A stretch of 16,416 bases of DNA from Candidatus Pacearchaeota archaeon CG11_big_fil_rev_8_21_14_0_20_30_13 (GTDB lineage Archaea > Nanobdellota > Nanobdellia > Pacearchaeales > GW2011-AR1), in NCBI GenBank assembly GCA_002762735.1, contig PCVV01000042.1:1-16416 (forward strand). Reading direction: 5' to 3'. Position numbers and translations under genes: made by a program. A model generated the notes under the pieces. That model was not told the DNA's origin and did not search any database. It saw only the letters and a list, made by a program, of their open reading frames with translations. Shown one piece after another: positions 7,087 through 12,651 of the stretch. Each line of letters opens with the position of its first letter. Positions within the stretch are counted from its first letter, which is position 1.

Positions 7087-7302
7087 CTATTCAATTGAAA
7101 TTGTTTTATATCCTGCACGAGAAACCGCTTTCTTCAAATCTTCATCGGAAATTTTCACTTTATCATTAATTTCAACAATTGCTTTCCGCGTCATCATACT
7201 TACAGCAACAGATTCAACTCCAGAAATTTTTTTTAAACTTCTTTCAATGTTTGTTGCACACGAAGCACAATACATTCCATCAATAGTTATTTTTTTCTTC
7301 AT
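7087..7302 (-). CDS. copZ: HMA-domain copper chaperone (CopZ-like)
   Basis: Small soluble metallochaperone (71 aa) made of one heavy-metal-associated ferredoxin-like domain. The metal site is GMYCASC with Cys12 and Cys15 in the usual loop, and the rest follows the family pattern (SGVESVAVSMMTRKAIVEI, then a SRAGYKT segment). It should bind Cu(I) in the cytoplasm and deliver it to the ATPase encoded 13 nt downstream in a different frame; in many CopA proteins this domain is fused to the pump. A GGAGG ribosome site lies within the last codons of the preceding gene. The motif alone does not exclude Hg or Zn, but the partner pump points to copper. Confidence 0.92.
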   Translation of the reverse strand: MKKKITIDGMYCASCATNIERSLKKISGVESVAVSMMTRKAIVEINDKVKISDEDLKKAVSRAGYKTISIE

Positions 7303-7304
7303 TT

Positions 7305-7484
7305 TTATTTTACCTCCTGCAATTTATTTAGTTTTATACATACTTTTGAAATTAAATAATTACATGAATTATTTTTATTGCACCAGTTTTCACATTTTTT
7401 TGCAACTCCCTTGTTTCTATAAAACAATCCGCACCTTTCACATTTGAAAACTATTTCTCCCTCTAAATTTGTTTTCTTAACCAT
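7305..7484 (-). CDS. Small cysteine-rich zinc-ribbon-like protein
   Basis: A 59-aa soluble protein with Cys15-x2-Cys18, then Cys31, Cys35 and Cys41 in KKCENWCNKNNSCN. The pattern suggests a treble-clef or zinc-ribbon-like fold binding one metal ion. I have the impression that similar proteins accompany archaeal and bacterial copper ATPases, but the function is not established. The ATG overlaps the stop of the preceding membrane-protein gene (TAATG), so translation is coupled. A longer upstream reading frame exists but overlaps that gene heavily, so the ATG at 7484 is the better start. It may be a metal buffer or a chaperone; this is inference. Confidence 0.8.
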   Translation of the reverse strand: MVKKTNLEGEIVFKCERCGLFYRNKGVAKKCENWCNKNNSCNYLISKVCIKLNKLQEVK

Positions 7485-7714
7485 TATTTTTTCTTTCCTA
7501 AATTTTCCAATTGTCTGATTAACCAGACTATAAATAAAACAAGTGCAACAATTACAAGAATCCAAATTGTACTCATAAAAATCCACATAAATGAAAAACC
7601 ACTGCCAAACATCCAATTCATCATCCCATAATTGTTAAAGCCCATCATTTCAAATCCACTAAAGAGGAAAATTGCAAGAAACACAGCAATAATTACTATT
7701 TCTTTATTTTTCAT
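7484..7714 (-). CDS. Small Met-rich two-helix membrane protein
   Basis: A 76-aa protein with an N-terminal hydrophobic segment (5-20), a Met/aromatic-rich stretch FEMMGFNNYGMMNWMFG (21-37) and a second membrane helix (about 42-66) that ends in FIVWLIRQLENLGKKK. The central methionines could bind Cu(I) outside the membrane. A similar protein (82 aa) is encoded at 13322-13570, with a matching FIVWMIKNL end, so this type occurs in both metal operons. The gene begins 6 nt after the ArsR gene. The family is not recognised beyond a resemblance to short SHOCT-type membrane proteins, which usually share this hydrophobic-then-basic ending. Confidence 0.78.
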   Translation of the reverse strand: MKNKEIVIIAVFLAIFLFSGFEMMGFNNYGMMNWMFGSGFSFMWIFMSTIWILVIVALVLFIVWLIRQLENLGKKK

Positions 7715-7720
7715 TTTTTC

Positions 7721-8077
7721 TTATTTTTGATTTTTTAGAATATGAATACAAAATTCAGTCATATGTTTATCAATTAGTTCCATTAGTGGCAAGATTGTTT
7801 TTTCATTTAATTTATAATTTCTAAACTTTCCATTAATTTCTGAAACAACGAAACCACAATTTTTCAATCGAGCAAGATCATGTGACACTACAGTTTGGTC
7901 TGCACCAATAATTTCAACAATTTCAGAAACGTTTCTCATTTTTTTTCGTAATAAATTTATTATTTTTAATCTAGATTCTGAGAATAAAGTTCCAAAAAAG
8001 ATTTTATAGGCTCCATAAATTTCATTCTCTTCAAATCCTTCAGAGTGGCATGATTTTAATATGTTTTTATTTATCAT
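7721..8077 (-). CDS. ArsR/SmtB-family metal-responsive repressor
   Basis: Cytoplasmic winged-helix regulator (118 aa), first gene of the copper ATPase operon and presumably its autoregulated repressor. The HTH is seen around residues 48-78, with recognition-helix sequence DQTVVSHDLARLKNCGFV (60-77). Candidate metal ligands lie at both ends: Cys10-His11 in the N-terminal arm, and His105, Cys110 and His112 in the C-terminal helix (HMTEFCIHI); Cys74 is next to the recognition helix. Such N-terminal plus alpha-5 ligand sets are common in ArsR metal sensors. Genes behind it (CopZ, Cu-ATPase) make Cu(I) the likely inducer, though sequence does not prove the metal. No Shine-Dalgarno; the TATA box is 26 bp upstream, so the mRNA is probably leaderless. 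Confidence 0.88.
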   Translation of the reverse strand: MINKNILKSCHSEGFEENEIYGAYKIFFGTLFSESRLKIINLLRKKMRNVSEIVEIIGADQTVVSHDLARLKNCGFVVSEINGKFRNYKLNEKTILPLMELIDKHMTEFCIHILKNQK

Positions 8078-8098
8078 ATGAAGATTAAATACATACCC

Positions 8099-8107
8099 TA
8101 TTTAAAC
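8099..8107 (-). promoter_or_regulatory. TATA box of the ArsR/Cu-ATPase operon
   Basis: On the minus strand the sequence is GTTTAAATA, centred about 26 bp before the ArsR ATG at 8077, with no ribosome site between. Leaderless transcription is expected. I see no convincing operator palindrome around it, and it lacks the element found at the two larger operons. Confidence 0.6.
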
Positions 8108-8361
8108 TTTTCGATAAAATTTCATTTGTGTTACCCCAAACATATTTCACCCCATAAAATAACAATCTAAAATAATTATAAATTTCATTGAGAATTTTGT
8201 TATTTCAAATTGGATATAATCTAAAATGATTGTCCCCAGTATTCTTAGTTTAAAGTTTTTTTCCTATTTCCTTTTTTTCATACAAACCTAATAAATTATA
8301 TAAGAATTAATTTTCGGTTCTTACAACATATGCCACTTGGCCGCACACAATAAAATTTTAT
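8108..8361. other. Intergenic stretch between two metal operons
   Basis: This AT-rich gap follows the end of the minus-strand membrane-protein operon (stop at 8362) and precedes the ArsR promoter. I see no gene, tRNA or strong hairpin. A 14-bp imperfect direct repeat, AATCTAAAATNATT, occurs at 8164-8177 and 8218-8231, and the 12-bp palindrome ATAAAATTTTAT lies at 8350-8361; both are unremarkable at this base composition. Confidence 0.5.
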
Positions 8362-8808
8362 CTAATTCCCAGAAATCTGCCTATAACTAATAAAAAGAAT
8401 CAACGCAATTAAAACCTGTATTTCAATTCCCTGAAAAGGCAAAGTTCCAAAACTAAAGCTTATTCCTATAAGTCCAAATATCAATGGGAAAATTCCTGTA
8501 ATACATAATGGACAAACACCAACAATCAAACCTCCAATTGTTCCGACACTTGATGTTCCCGCACCTTTGCACTTTTTTCTTTCTTTATATTTTATATAAA
8601 TTAAAATTCCATTAACAGAAACCAAAAAACCAATTACTAGTGTTAAAGATAATGAAATTCCAAGTTTGAACCAATTAACACTACTAAAATAAATCGCAAT
8701 TAATGGAATTGTATTATAAAATCCGCTTAACAAAATATTTAAAATTAAATAAAATATAAATATACTAATTAACCAATAAATATAAGGTTTTTTAAAAATT
8801 TCTTTCAT
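8362..8808 (-). CDS. CPxC-motif integral membrane protein A
   Basis: A 148-aa membrane protein with about four hydrophobic segments (roughly 11-30, 48-73, 90-120 and 128-142). A cytoplasm- or loop-facing KKCKGAG precedes the signature GLIVGVCPLC (Cys99, Cys102), then GLIG and a LPFQGIEIQ segment (123-131). The same layout, G-x-C-P-x-C followed by GLIG and PFxGxExQ, occurs in the 167-aa protein at 10454-10957, so the two are paralogues. The paired cysteines in a membrane helix suggest metal or thiol chemistry; I do not know an established function. A TTG at 8820 is possible, but the ATG at 8808, 1 nt after the previous stop, is the better start. Last gene of its operon. Confidence 0.82.
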   Translation of the reverse strand: MKEIFKKPYIYWLISIFIFYLILNILLSGFYNTIPLIAIYFSSVNWFKLGISLSLTLVIGFLVSVNGILIYIKYKERKKCKGAGTSSVGTIGGLIVGVCPLCITGIFPLIFGLIGISFSFGTLPFQGIEIQVLIALILFISYRQISGN

Positions 8809-8809
8809 T

Positions 8810-9187
8810 TTACTTGACAATTAACTTACCATAACCCATCCCCATTGAACAAGCAAAATTATAAATTCCTTTGGAAAGTGCGGGTAGTTCTAAAGTATCT
8901 TTTGGGGTTTTTAAATATTTAACATATCTTTTTCCATCAAGATTGAAAACTACAGACCTCAAACAACCAGTAACAGAACTGTCAGCACTTAGAGAAATAG
9001 GTTTTCCTGCCTCTACAAAAGCATCTTTATAATTATATCTATCCTGATTTAAAACAACTTTTTGAATTTCTCCTGAACCAAAATTTCCACCATCTACCTT
9101 ATTTGAAACACCAGAATCTCTAATTAAAAAAGATCCTAACCCAAATACTAAAAGAACAATCATAAAGATTGTAAAACCATTTTTCAT
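8810..9187 (-). CDS. Membrane-anchored cupredoxin-like protein
   Basis: A 125-aa protein with an N-terminal signal or anchor helix (5-22) and an extracytoplasmic cupredoxin-like beta domain. Diagnostic features are the Cys75-Leu-Arg-Ser-Val-Val segment and, near the C-terminus, FACSMGMGYGKLIV with Cys113, Met115 and Met117. The C-x-R / CSMGM-x-x-G pattern is that of the cupredoxin_1-like domains found alone or fused to heavy-metal transport proteins; the Cys and Met residues are candidate copper ligands in place of the classic His-Cys-His-Met set. It overlaps the upstream 228-aa gene by ATGA and the downstream gene follows directly. I infer that it binds copper on the outer face of the membrane. 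Confidence 0.85.
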   Translation of the reverse strand: MKNGFTIFMIVLLVFGLGSFLIRDSGVSNKVDGGNFGSGEIQKVVLNQDRYNYKDAFVEAGKPISLSADSSVTGCLRSVVFNLDGKRYVKYLKTPKDTLELPALSKGIYNFACSMGMGYGKLIVK

Positions 9188-9870
9188 CCGAATAAAATGC
9201 TCCTTGGTCCGTAAACCATAAAAAATATTGTTATTGCCGTAAGAATTAAACTAATGAAAATGATCAAACTATAATCTTCTTTAACTTGCCTTTCGCTTTC
9301 TTTAGTTTCCTTGTAAATCATAAAATTTAATAAGAAAATAATCACTGAAGAAATTAAAAATACAATTAATCCCGCAACTTTTAAATTATCATTTATCATC
9401 ATAACAGCAGTCATCGCACCCATTATTCCCCCCATAAACCCCGCCATCAATCCTTCCATAATTCCCATTATTCCGCAGCACTTTCCGTTCCACACACCAA
9501 TAAAAATTCCAATTCCCATTCCAAAAACACTTCCCCATAACATTCCGTTAGTAGATCCTATAAAAAATCCGGGAAGAAACCCTGCAATCATTCCCGTCGT
9601 CATTCCAACCATCATTCCAGACATGCAAGTGAGATTTTTGTAAGCTCTGACTTGTCTAATCGAAGGCAAAACAATTGCATAACTTAATATTGCAAAAAAA
9701 AGATAAAAACTATATTTGGAAATAAAGTTTTCAATATATTGTAACTTAAAATAATAAAGCAAAATAAACAACCCAAATGAAAAAAAAAGCGAATAAAATA
9801 TTGCTTTGATTAGTTCACCTTCAACTCGGTTATTTCCATTAAGTTCTTTTGTAAATTCTTTTAAAGTCAT
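9184..9870 (-). CDS. Met/Gly-rich multi-spanning membrane protein
   Basis: A 228-aa membrane protein with hydrophobic segments near 24-41, 52-70, 85-125, 133-158, 164-185 and 202-222. The central part (80-160) is a glycine zipper loaded with methionine: Cys82, Met83, 86, 87, 90, 94, 110 and 118, a Cys131-Cys132 pair in NGKCCGIMG, and a following helix with Met135, 138, 142, 146, 150, 153, 157 and 158, nearly one per turn. A helix lined with Met and a CC pair suits Cu(I) or Ag(I) passage through the membrane. No transporter family is firmly recognised. First gene of the second operon, with a TATA box 25 bp upstream and no ribosome site. Confidence 0.83.
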   Translation of the reverse strand: MTLKEFTKELNGNNRVEGELIKAIFYSLFFSFGLFILLYYFKLQYIENFISKYSFYLFFAILSYAIVLPSIRQVRAYKNLTCMSGMMVGMTTGMIAGFLPGFFIGSTNGMLWGSVFGMGIGIFIGVWNGKCCGIMGIMEGLMAGFMGGIMGAMTAVMMINDNLKVAGLIVFLISSVIIFLLNFMIYKETKESERQVKEDYSLIIFISLILTAITIFFMVYGPRSILFG

Positions 9871-9890
9871 TTTTGTTTAATCCAAATTAT

Positions 9891-9900
9891 ATTTATAAAT
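9891..9900 (-). promoter_or_regulatory. TATA box of the second metal operon
   Basis: Minus-strand ATTTATAAAT is centred about 25 bp before the ATG at 9870 with no Shine-Dalgarno, so transcription should begin at the start codon. Only a single base separates it from the conserved element at 9902-9922. Confidence 0.68.
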
Positions 9901-9901
9901 C

Positions 9902-9922
9902 CTTTGGTAGAATTAGTTTCTC
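9902..9922 (-). promoter_or_regulatory. Candidate operator, copy 2
   Basis: Aligned with 14263-14283 it matches at 16 of 21 positions: CTTTGG at the left end, TAGTTTC at 14 positions in, and AA between, all at identical spacing (plus-strand reading). In both copies it sits immediately upstream of a TATA box on the minus strand. Its left half diverges from the palindrome (AGAAT instead of GAAAC), so it may bind the regulator more weakly. Confidence 0.68.
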
Positions 9923-9948
9923 GTATGAAATTTGATTCATATTTAAAT

Positions 9949-10050
9949 TTATCTAATCAGGCTAAAAACCAACAATCCAACTACGATTAATACAATTATC
10001 CAAACTAACCATGAAGATTTTTTATTATCATGATTTCCACAACAACTCAT
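9949..10050 (-). CDS. 33-aa CCGN-motif membrane peptide
   Basis: A very small gene encoding MSCCGNHDNKKSSW followed by a single membrane helix (WLVWIIVLIVVGLLVFSLI) and a final Arg. Its ATG overlaps the DUF302 stop codon (ATGA), and a GGGAGG ribosome site lies in the end of that gene, so it is a genuine last member of the large operon. The N-terminal Cys3-Cys4-Gly-Asn motif also begins the 163-aa membrane protein at 11161-11652 (MDCCGNKK). The motif resembles a metal-binding cytoplasmic or external tail tethered to the membrane. No known family is recognised. Its size means it would be missed by most length cut-offs. Confidence 0.78.
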   Translation of the reverse strand: MSCCGNHDNKKSSWLVWIIVLIVVGLLVFSLIR

Positions 10051-10457
10051 TTTATTTTTACCTCCCTATAATTTTTCACTAAATTTAAAACATTTCTTAA
10101 TTTGTTTTTAACTTTTTTTGTTATTTTTTTAAGTTCCTTATTTTTAATTAAATTCATTAATTTTACTGGATCAATTATCGAGATAATTGTTTTTTTATTT
10201 AAGACGTAAACAATTAAATTGCAAGGCAAAAATAATCCAATTTCTTTTTCTGCCTGCAATGCATTATAAGCAAAAGGGGGGTTACAAACACCTAAAATAA
10301 CATATTCACTATAATCAACATTCAACTTATTTTTTAGAGTATCTTTAACATTAATTTCTGTTAAAACTCCAAAACCCTCTTTTTCAAGATTTTCTTTAAC
10401 TATTTTAACTGCTTTTTCAAATTCCAAATTAACTTCAGTTCTAAATCCATAATTCAT
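10047..10457 (-). CDS. DUF302 family protein
   Basis: A soluble 136-aa protein of the DUF302 family, which often occurs beside metal and thiol genes; no reaction has been established as far as I know. Family features are the helix EFEKAVKIVKENLEKEGF, the strand GFGVLTEI (28-35), GVCNPPFAY (56-64), LPCN (77-80) and the C-terminal IIDPVKLM. Cys58 and Cys79, each followed by Asn, are conserved-looking and could bind metal. Unlike most genes of this operon it has no membrane segment, so it probably acts in the cytoplasm. It overlaps both neighbours by 4 nt (ATGA), which implies coupled translation. Confidence 0.88.
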   Translation of the reverse strand: MNYGFRTEVNLEFEKAVKIVKENLEKEGFGVLTEINVKDTLKNKLNVDYSEYVILGVCNPPFAYNALQAEKEIGLFLPCNLIVYVLNKKTIISIIDPVKLMNLIKNKELKKITKKVKNKLRNVLNLVKNYREVKIK

Positions 10458-10957
10458 TTTAATTTACATCTTCCAAAAATTGATTTACTTGTAAAATAGA
10501 GTGAAGTTATCAAAACCAGAATTCCTAAGGATTGCAATTCTAATCCCTTAAATGGGAAATATGTTAATGCCAAAGGTAAACCTATCAACCCAAACAAAAA
10601 TGCTCCACACGTAGGACATCCAACACCAAACGCAGCAATTCCTGAACCTATAAAGCCAAAAAACCCTTTTTTATTTGACTTTTTAAAATTATTAAACTGA
10701 AATAAAATCATTGAAAATAAAATTGCGGATAAAAAACTCATTAAAATTATACTTACTATACTTAAAGTGACAAATAACGCTCCAGACATCATAATTGAAA
10801 TCCAAATGTTCTGATTTGCAACTTGAACAACTAAAAGATAATATAAAATTCCAAAAGAGATAATTCCAAAAACCGAAGAAATCCAAACATAATTCCAATT
10901 ATTAAAAACAAATTTTATACTTTCAAAAGTTTTCTTGGCTTCAATTTTAAAACCCAT
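10454..10957 (-). CDS. CPxC-motif integral membrane protein B
   Basis: A 167-aa membrane protein with hydrophobic segments near 24-45, 52-88, 99-132 and 143-157. It carries GVGCPTCGAFLFGLIGLPLA with Cys114 and Cys117, and then YFPFKGLELQ (133-142). It is a paralogue of the 148-aa protein at 8362-8808, matching over the CPxC helix and the PFxGxExQ segment, while the N-terminal halves differ. The presence of one copy in each co-regulated operon suggests that the two do related jobs, or form a heteromer. Cys164 near the C-terminus is not shared. The function is unknown; a role in metal binding within the membrane is inference. Confidence 0.83.
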   Translation of the reverse strand: MGFKIEAKKTFESIKFVFNNWNYVWISSVFGIISFGILYYLLVVQVANQNIWISIMMSGALFVTLSIVSIILMSFLSAILFSMILFQFNNFKKSNKKGFFGFIGSGIAAFGVGCPTCGAFLFGLIGLPLALTYFPFKGLELQSLGILVLITSLYFTSKSIFGRCKLK

Positions 10958-10958
10958 T

Positions 10959-11168
10959 TTATTTCAAACACTTCGCATAGATATTTGGATGGTGACTCAT
11001 ATGTTCATACCATGATTCCGGAGTATACCCTGATTCTGGAGAACAAATATCTTCCCCTATTTTCCCTGAATCCCGAATTGCATAGGTTATTCCTGGAAAA
11101 AATGTTAAAACCAAAAGTCCTAAAACCAAAATTCCTACAACAACATACAAAATTATTTTTTTATTCAT
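10959..11168 (-). CDS. Small anchored protein with EHMSHHP motif
   Basis: A 69-aa protein with an N-terminal membrane anchor (5-24) and a short extracytoplasmic tail. The tail contains Cys42, then SWYEHMSHHPNIYAKCL, which places His56, Met57, His59, His60 and Cys67 together, a plausible copper-binding cluster flanked by two cysteines that could form a disulfide. The segment GYTPESWYEHMSHHP looks like a conserved domain core, but I cannot name a family. The gene overlaps the preceding one by 8 nt and ends 1 nt before the next. An overlapping plus-strand frame exists but has no support. Confidence 0.8.
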   Translation of the reverse strand: MNKKIILYVVVGILVLGLLVLTFFPGITYAIRDSGKIGEDICSPESGYTPESWYEHMSHHPNIYAKCLK

Positions 11169-11652
11169 TATTTAAAAACCTCCTTTCTTTCATCCCATTT
11201 TTATGTTTAACCATCAAAGTTATTCCTAAAACATTGGAAAGAATTCCAAAAACCAAAAACCAAGATTGATATTTAACTAAAAAAATTGCTAAACCTGAAA
11301 CTCCTGCGATTGGGATTATATTCAATAAAAAATGACTGCAACATGCAATCATGCTTCCTCCAGAAATCCCTCCAGTTGCCGCAACAGTTCCAGTCATTTT
11401 TGCATGAGTTTTAATTGAAACGAAAAAACCAATTTGAGTTCCAAAGCCTATGACTAACGGAAAAATAAGATACCACAAACTTCTCAGGTTCATTAAAGCA
11501 AAGTTAAAACCCTGAAAAATTGAAATTATCCCAAGATAAAACCCGATTAACCCCAGACCTGCTAAAACTCCCAATAAAACAGATTTTTCTTTAGGAGACA
11601 TTTCATGAACTTCTTTATTTTTATCACTTTTTTTATTTCCGCAACAATCCAT
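11161..11652 (-). CDS. Membrane protein with N-terminal CCGN and ACCSH motif
   Basis: A 163-aa membrane protein starting MDCCGNKKSDKNK, with a Met/His-containing linker (VHEMS) before the first helix. Hydrophobic segments lie near 25-46, 61-80, 87-112, 114-126 and 131-148. The third contains GGSMIACCSHFLLNIIPIAG with Met101, Cys104, Cys105 and His107; a comparable motif with CC then H near an LP turn occurs in uncharacterised bacterial membrane proteins of copper-resistance regions, from memory and not checked. His83 and Met86 lie in the preceding loop. An upstream TTG (11691) would overlap the previous gene by 38 bases; the ATG 1 nt after its stop is preferred. Function unknown. Confidence 0.82.
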   Translation of the reverse strand: MDCCGNKKSDKNKEVHEMSPKEKSVLLGVLAGLGLIGFYLGIISIFQGFNFALMNLRSLWYLIFPLVIGFGTQIGFFVSIKTHAKMTGTVAATGGISGGSMIACCSHFLLNIIPIAGVSGLAIFLVKYQSWFLVFGILSNVLGITLMVKHKNGMKERRFLNNE

Positions 11653-11653
11653 C

Positions 11654-12103
11654 TTAAAAATTCCTACAACACTCCACCAATTTATTTGCAAATTTTCTAA
11701 AGGTTATGTTTTTCCTAAAAAAGAAGATAAATCCAAAAAAAAGCCAAAGAATTCCAAGAAAAATCAAAACTTCATTTGAATAAGTAAATCCTTCCAAAAG
11801 AGTATATCCAAGAACAATTAGAGTTAAAATTAAAGGTAACTTAAAAATTTCCATAGCTTTAAATTTTTTATTAATTAAATAAAATAATCCTAAAGTGCTT
11901 TCTCCAATTAAAATCGCAATGATAATTTTATTCTGAAATAAATTTAAAGAGTTTAAAATCAAAAGTAAAACCCAGGTTAAAAAAATAGATGCGCATACTA
12001 CACAAAATTCTTTTTTTGAATTTTTAGAAACTAATTCTTTAATTCCAAGAAAAATAAAAAATAAAAAAGAAATTCCTAAAACAACTAAAAATAATAAATC
12101 CAT
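11654..12103 (-). CDS. CxxC-containing multi-spanning membrane protein
   Basis: A 149-aa membrane protein with about five hydrophobic segments (3-24, 36-53, 61-79, 90-108, 114-131). A CVVC pair (Cys34, Cys37) begins the second segment in KEFCVVCASIFLTWV, and a Cys145-Cys146 pair lies near the C-terminus in ECCRNF. A CxxC at a membrane boundary recalls thiol-redox membrane proteins such as the VKOR/DsbB group, but the other conserved residues of those families are not evident, so I do not assign it. It begins at an ATG 1 nt after the previous stop (a TTG at 12112 is also possible) and ends 1 nt before the next gene. Confidence 0.78.
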   Translation of the reverse strand: MDLLFLVVLGISFLFFIFLGIKELVSKNSKKEFCVVCASIFLTWVLLLILNSLNLFQNKIIIAILIGESTLGLFYLINKKFKAMEIFKLPLILTLIVLGYTLLEGFTYSNEVLIFLGILWLFFGFIFFFRKNITFRKFANKLVECCRNF

Positions 12104-12104
12104 T

Positions 12105-12650
12105 TTAAACAATTAATTGAATAATTCCTCCAAATATTATTAAAAGTGAAACTGTGACAATTGAACCTTGAAAAGAAATTTTCTTTCCCTTTCTCATTGA
12201 AGTTATTTTTTTACTTAAAGTTGGACTTAAAAACACTAAAAGCCCTCCAAAAAAACCACTACCAAGAGAATAGTTAACTGCAAATGTTCTTCCATAATCC
12301 CCAATAAAAGGGAGATAAAGTGGACCTATTGCAGTAAAAATTGGAAGTAAAGGAATAAAGGTTAATAAAAAAACTAAAATAATAACTAAAGCGTCCTGAA
12401 ACTTGAAATATTTTTTCTTGATTATTCTCGCAAACCACAATCCCATTGACATAGCAAATCCTCCAATAAGTAAGGCAACAACAACTTTACTAAACCCTAA
12501 TGAAACTGCCCCATAAGCTGCAGCTCCAGCACCAATTGTACAAAGGGGACAATGTGCACTTACGAATTCAGAAAAAGAGAGCACAAACAAAAAACCAAAA
12601 AAAAACAAAGAGATTTTTTTTGTTTGTGATGGAATAAATCTATTTTCCAT
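12105..12650 (-). CDS. Membrane protein with signal peptide and HCPLC motif
   Basis: A 181-aa membrane protein with a cleavable-looking signal sequence (hydrophobic 13-29, SA at 31-32) followed at once by His33-Cys34-Pro-Leu-Cys37, then a small-residue helix IGAGAAAYGAVSLG and about four more membrane segments (55-74, 86-104, 125-140, 162-180). If cleaved after SA, the mature protein would start with HCPLC, an exposed His plus CxxC able to bind metal or do thiol exchange. A TAIGPLYLPF segment (109-118) ends the third hydrophobic stretch. The ATG is 1 nt after the DUF411 stop, and a GAGG site lies within that gene. No functional family is known to me. Confidence 0.82.
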   Translation of the reverse strand: MENRFIPSQTKKISLFFFGFLFVLSFSEFVSAHCPLCTIGAGAAAYGAVSLGFSKVVVALLIGGFAMSMGLWFARIIKKKYFKFQDALVIILVFLLTFIPLLPIFTAIGPLYLPFIGDYGRTFAVNYSLGSGFFGGLLVFLSPTLSKKITSMRKGKKISFQGSIVTVSLLIIFGGIIQLIV

Positions 12651-12651
12651 T

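Noticed and set aside
7074..7118. GTG start at 7118 for the copper ATPase
   Set aside because: It would overlap the HMA gene by 32 bases; the ATG at 7073 follows that gene's stop closely and gives a normal length.
7305..7616. Longer 103-aa start for the zinc-ribbon-like protein
   Set aside because: It would overlap the 76-aa membrane gene over 133 bases in another frame; the ATG at 7484 is coupled to that gene's stop.
8164..8231. Direct repeat AATCTAAAATNATT (8164-8177, 8218-8231) as operator of the ArsR operon
   Set aside because: Thirteen of fourteen matching bases are nearly all A/T, the copies lie 60-150 bp upstream of the TATA box, and ArsR repressors usually bind over the promoter.
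8108..8361. tRNA or small RNA in the gap between the metal operons
   Set aside because: No cloverleaf, T-loop motif, or strong hairpin could be found on either strand.
10985..11269. Plus-strand frame opposite the 69-aa and 163-aa genes (likewise 7247-7447, 14190-14396 and minus-strand 14915-15157)
   Set aside because: No domain, promoter or ribosome site, and each runs opposite or across a better supported gene or promoter.
11653..11691. TTG-initiated extensions (11691, 12112, 8820, 13642) of operon genes
   Set aside because: In each case an ATG lies 1 nt after the preceding stop codon, the regular spacing in this operon, and the extensions only add residues overlapping the upstream gene.
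11654..12103. VKOR or DsbB identity for the CVVC membrane protein
   Set aside because: A CxxC at a helix boundary is present, but the second active-site loop cysteines and other conserved residues of those families are not visible.
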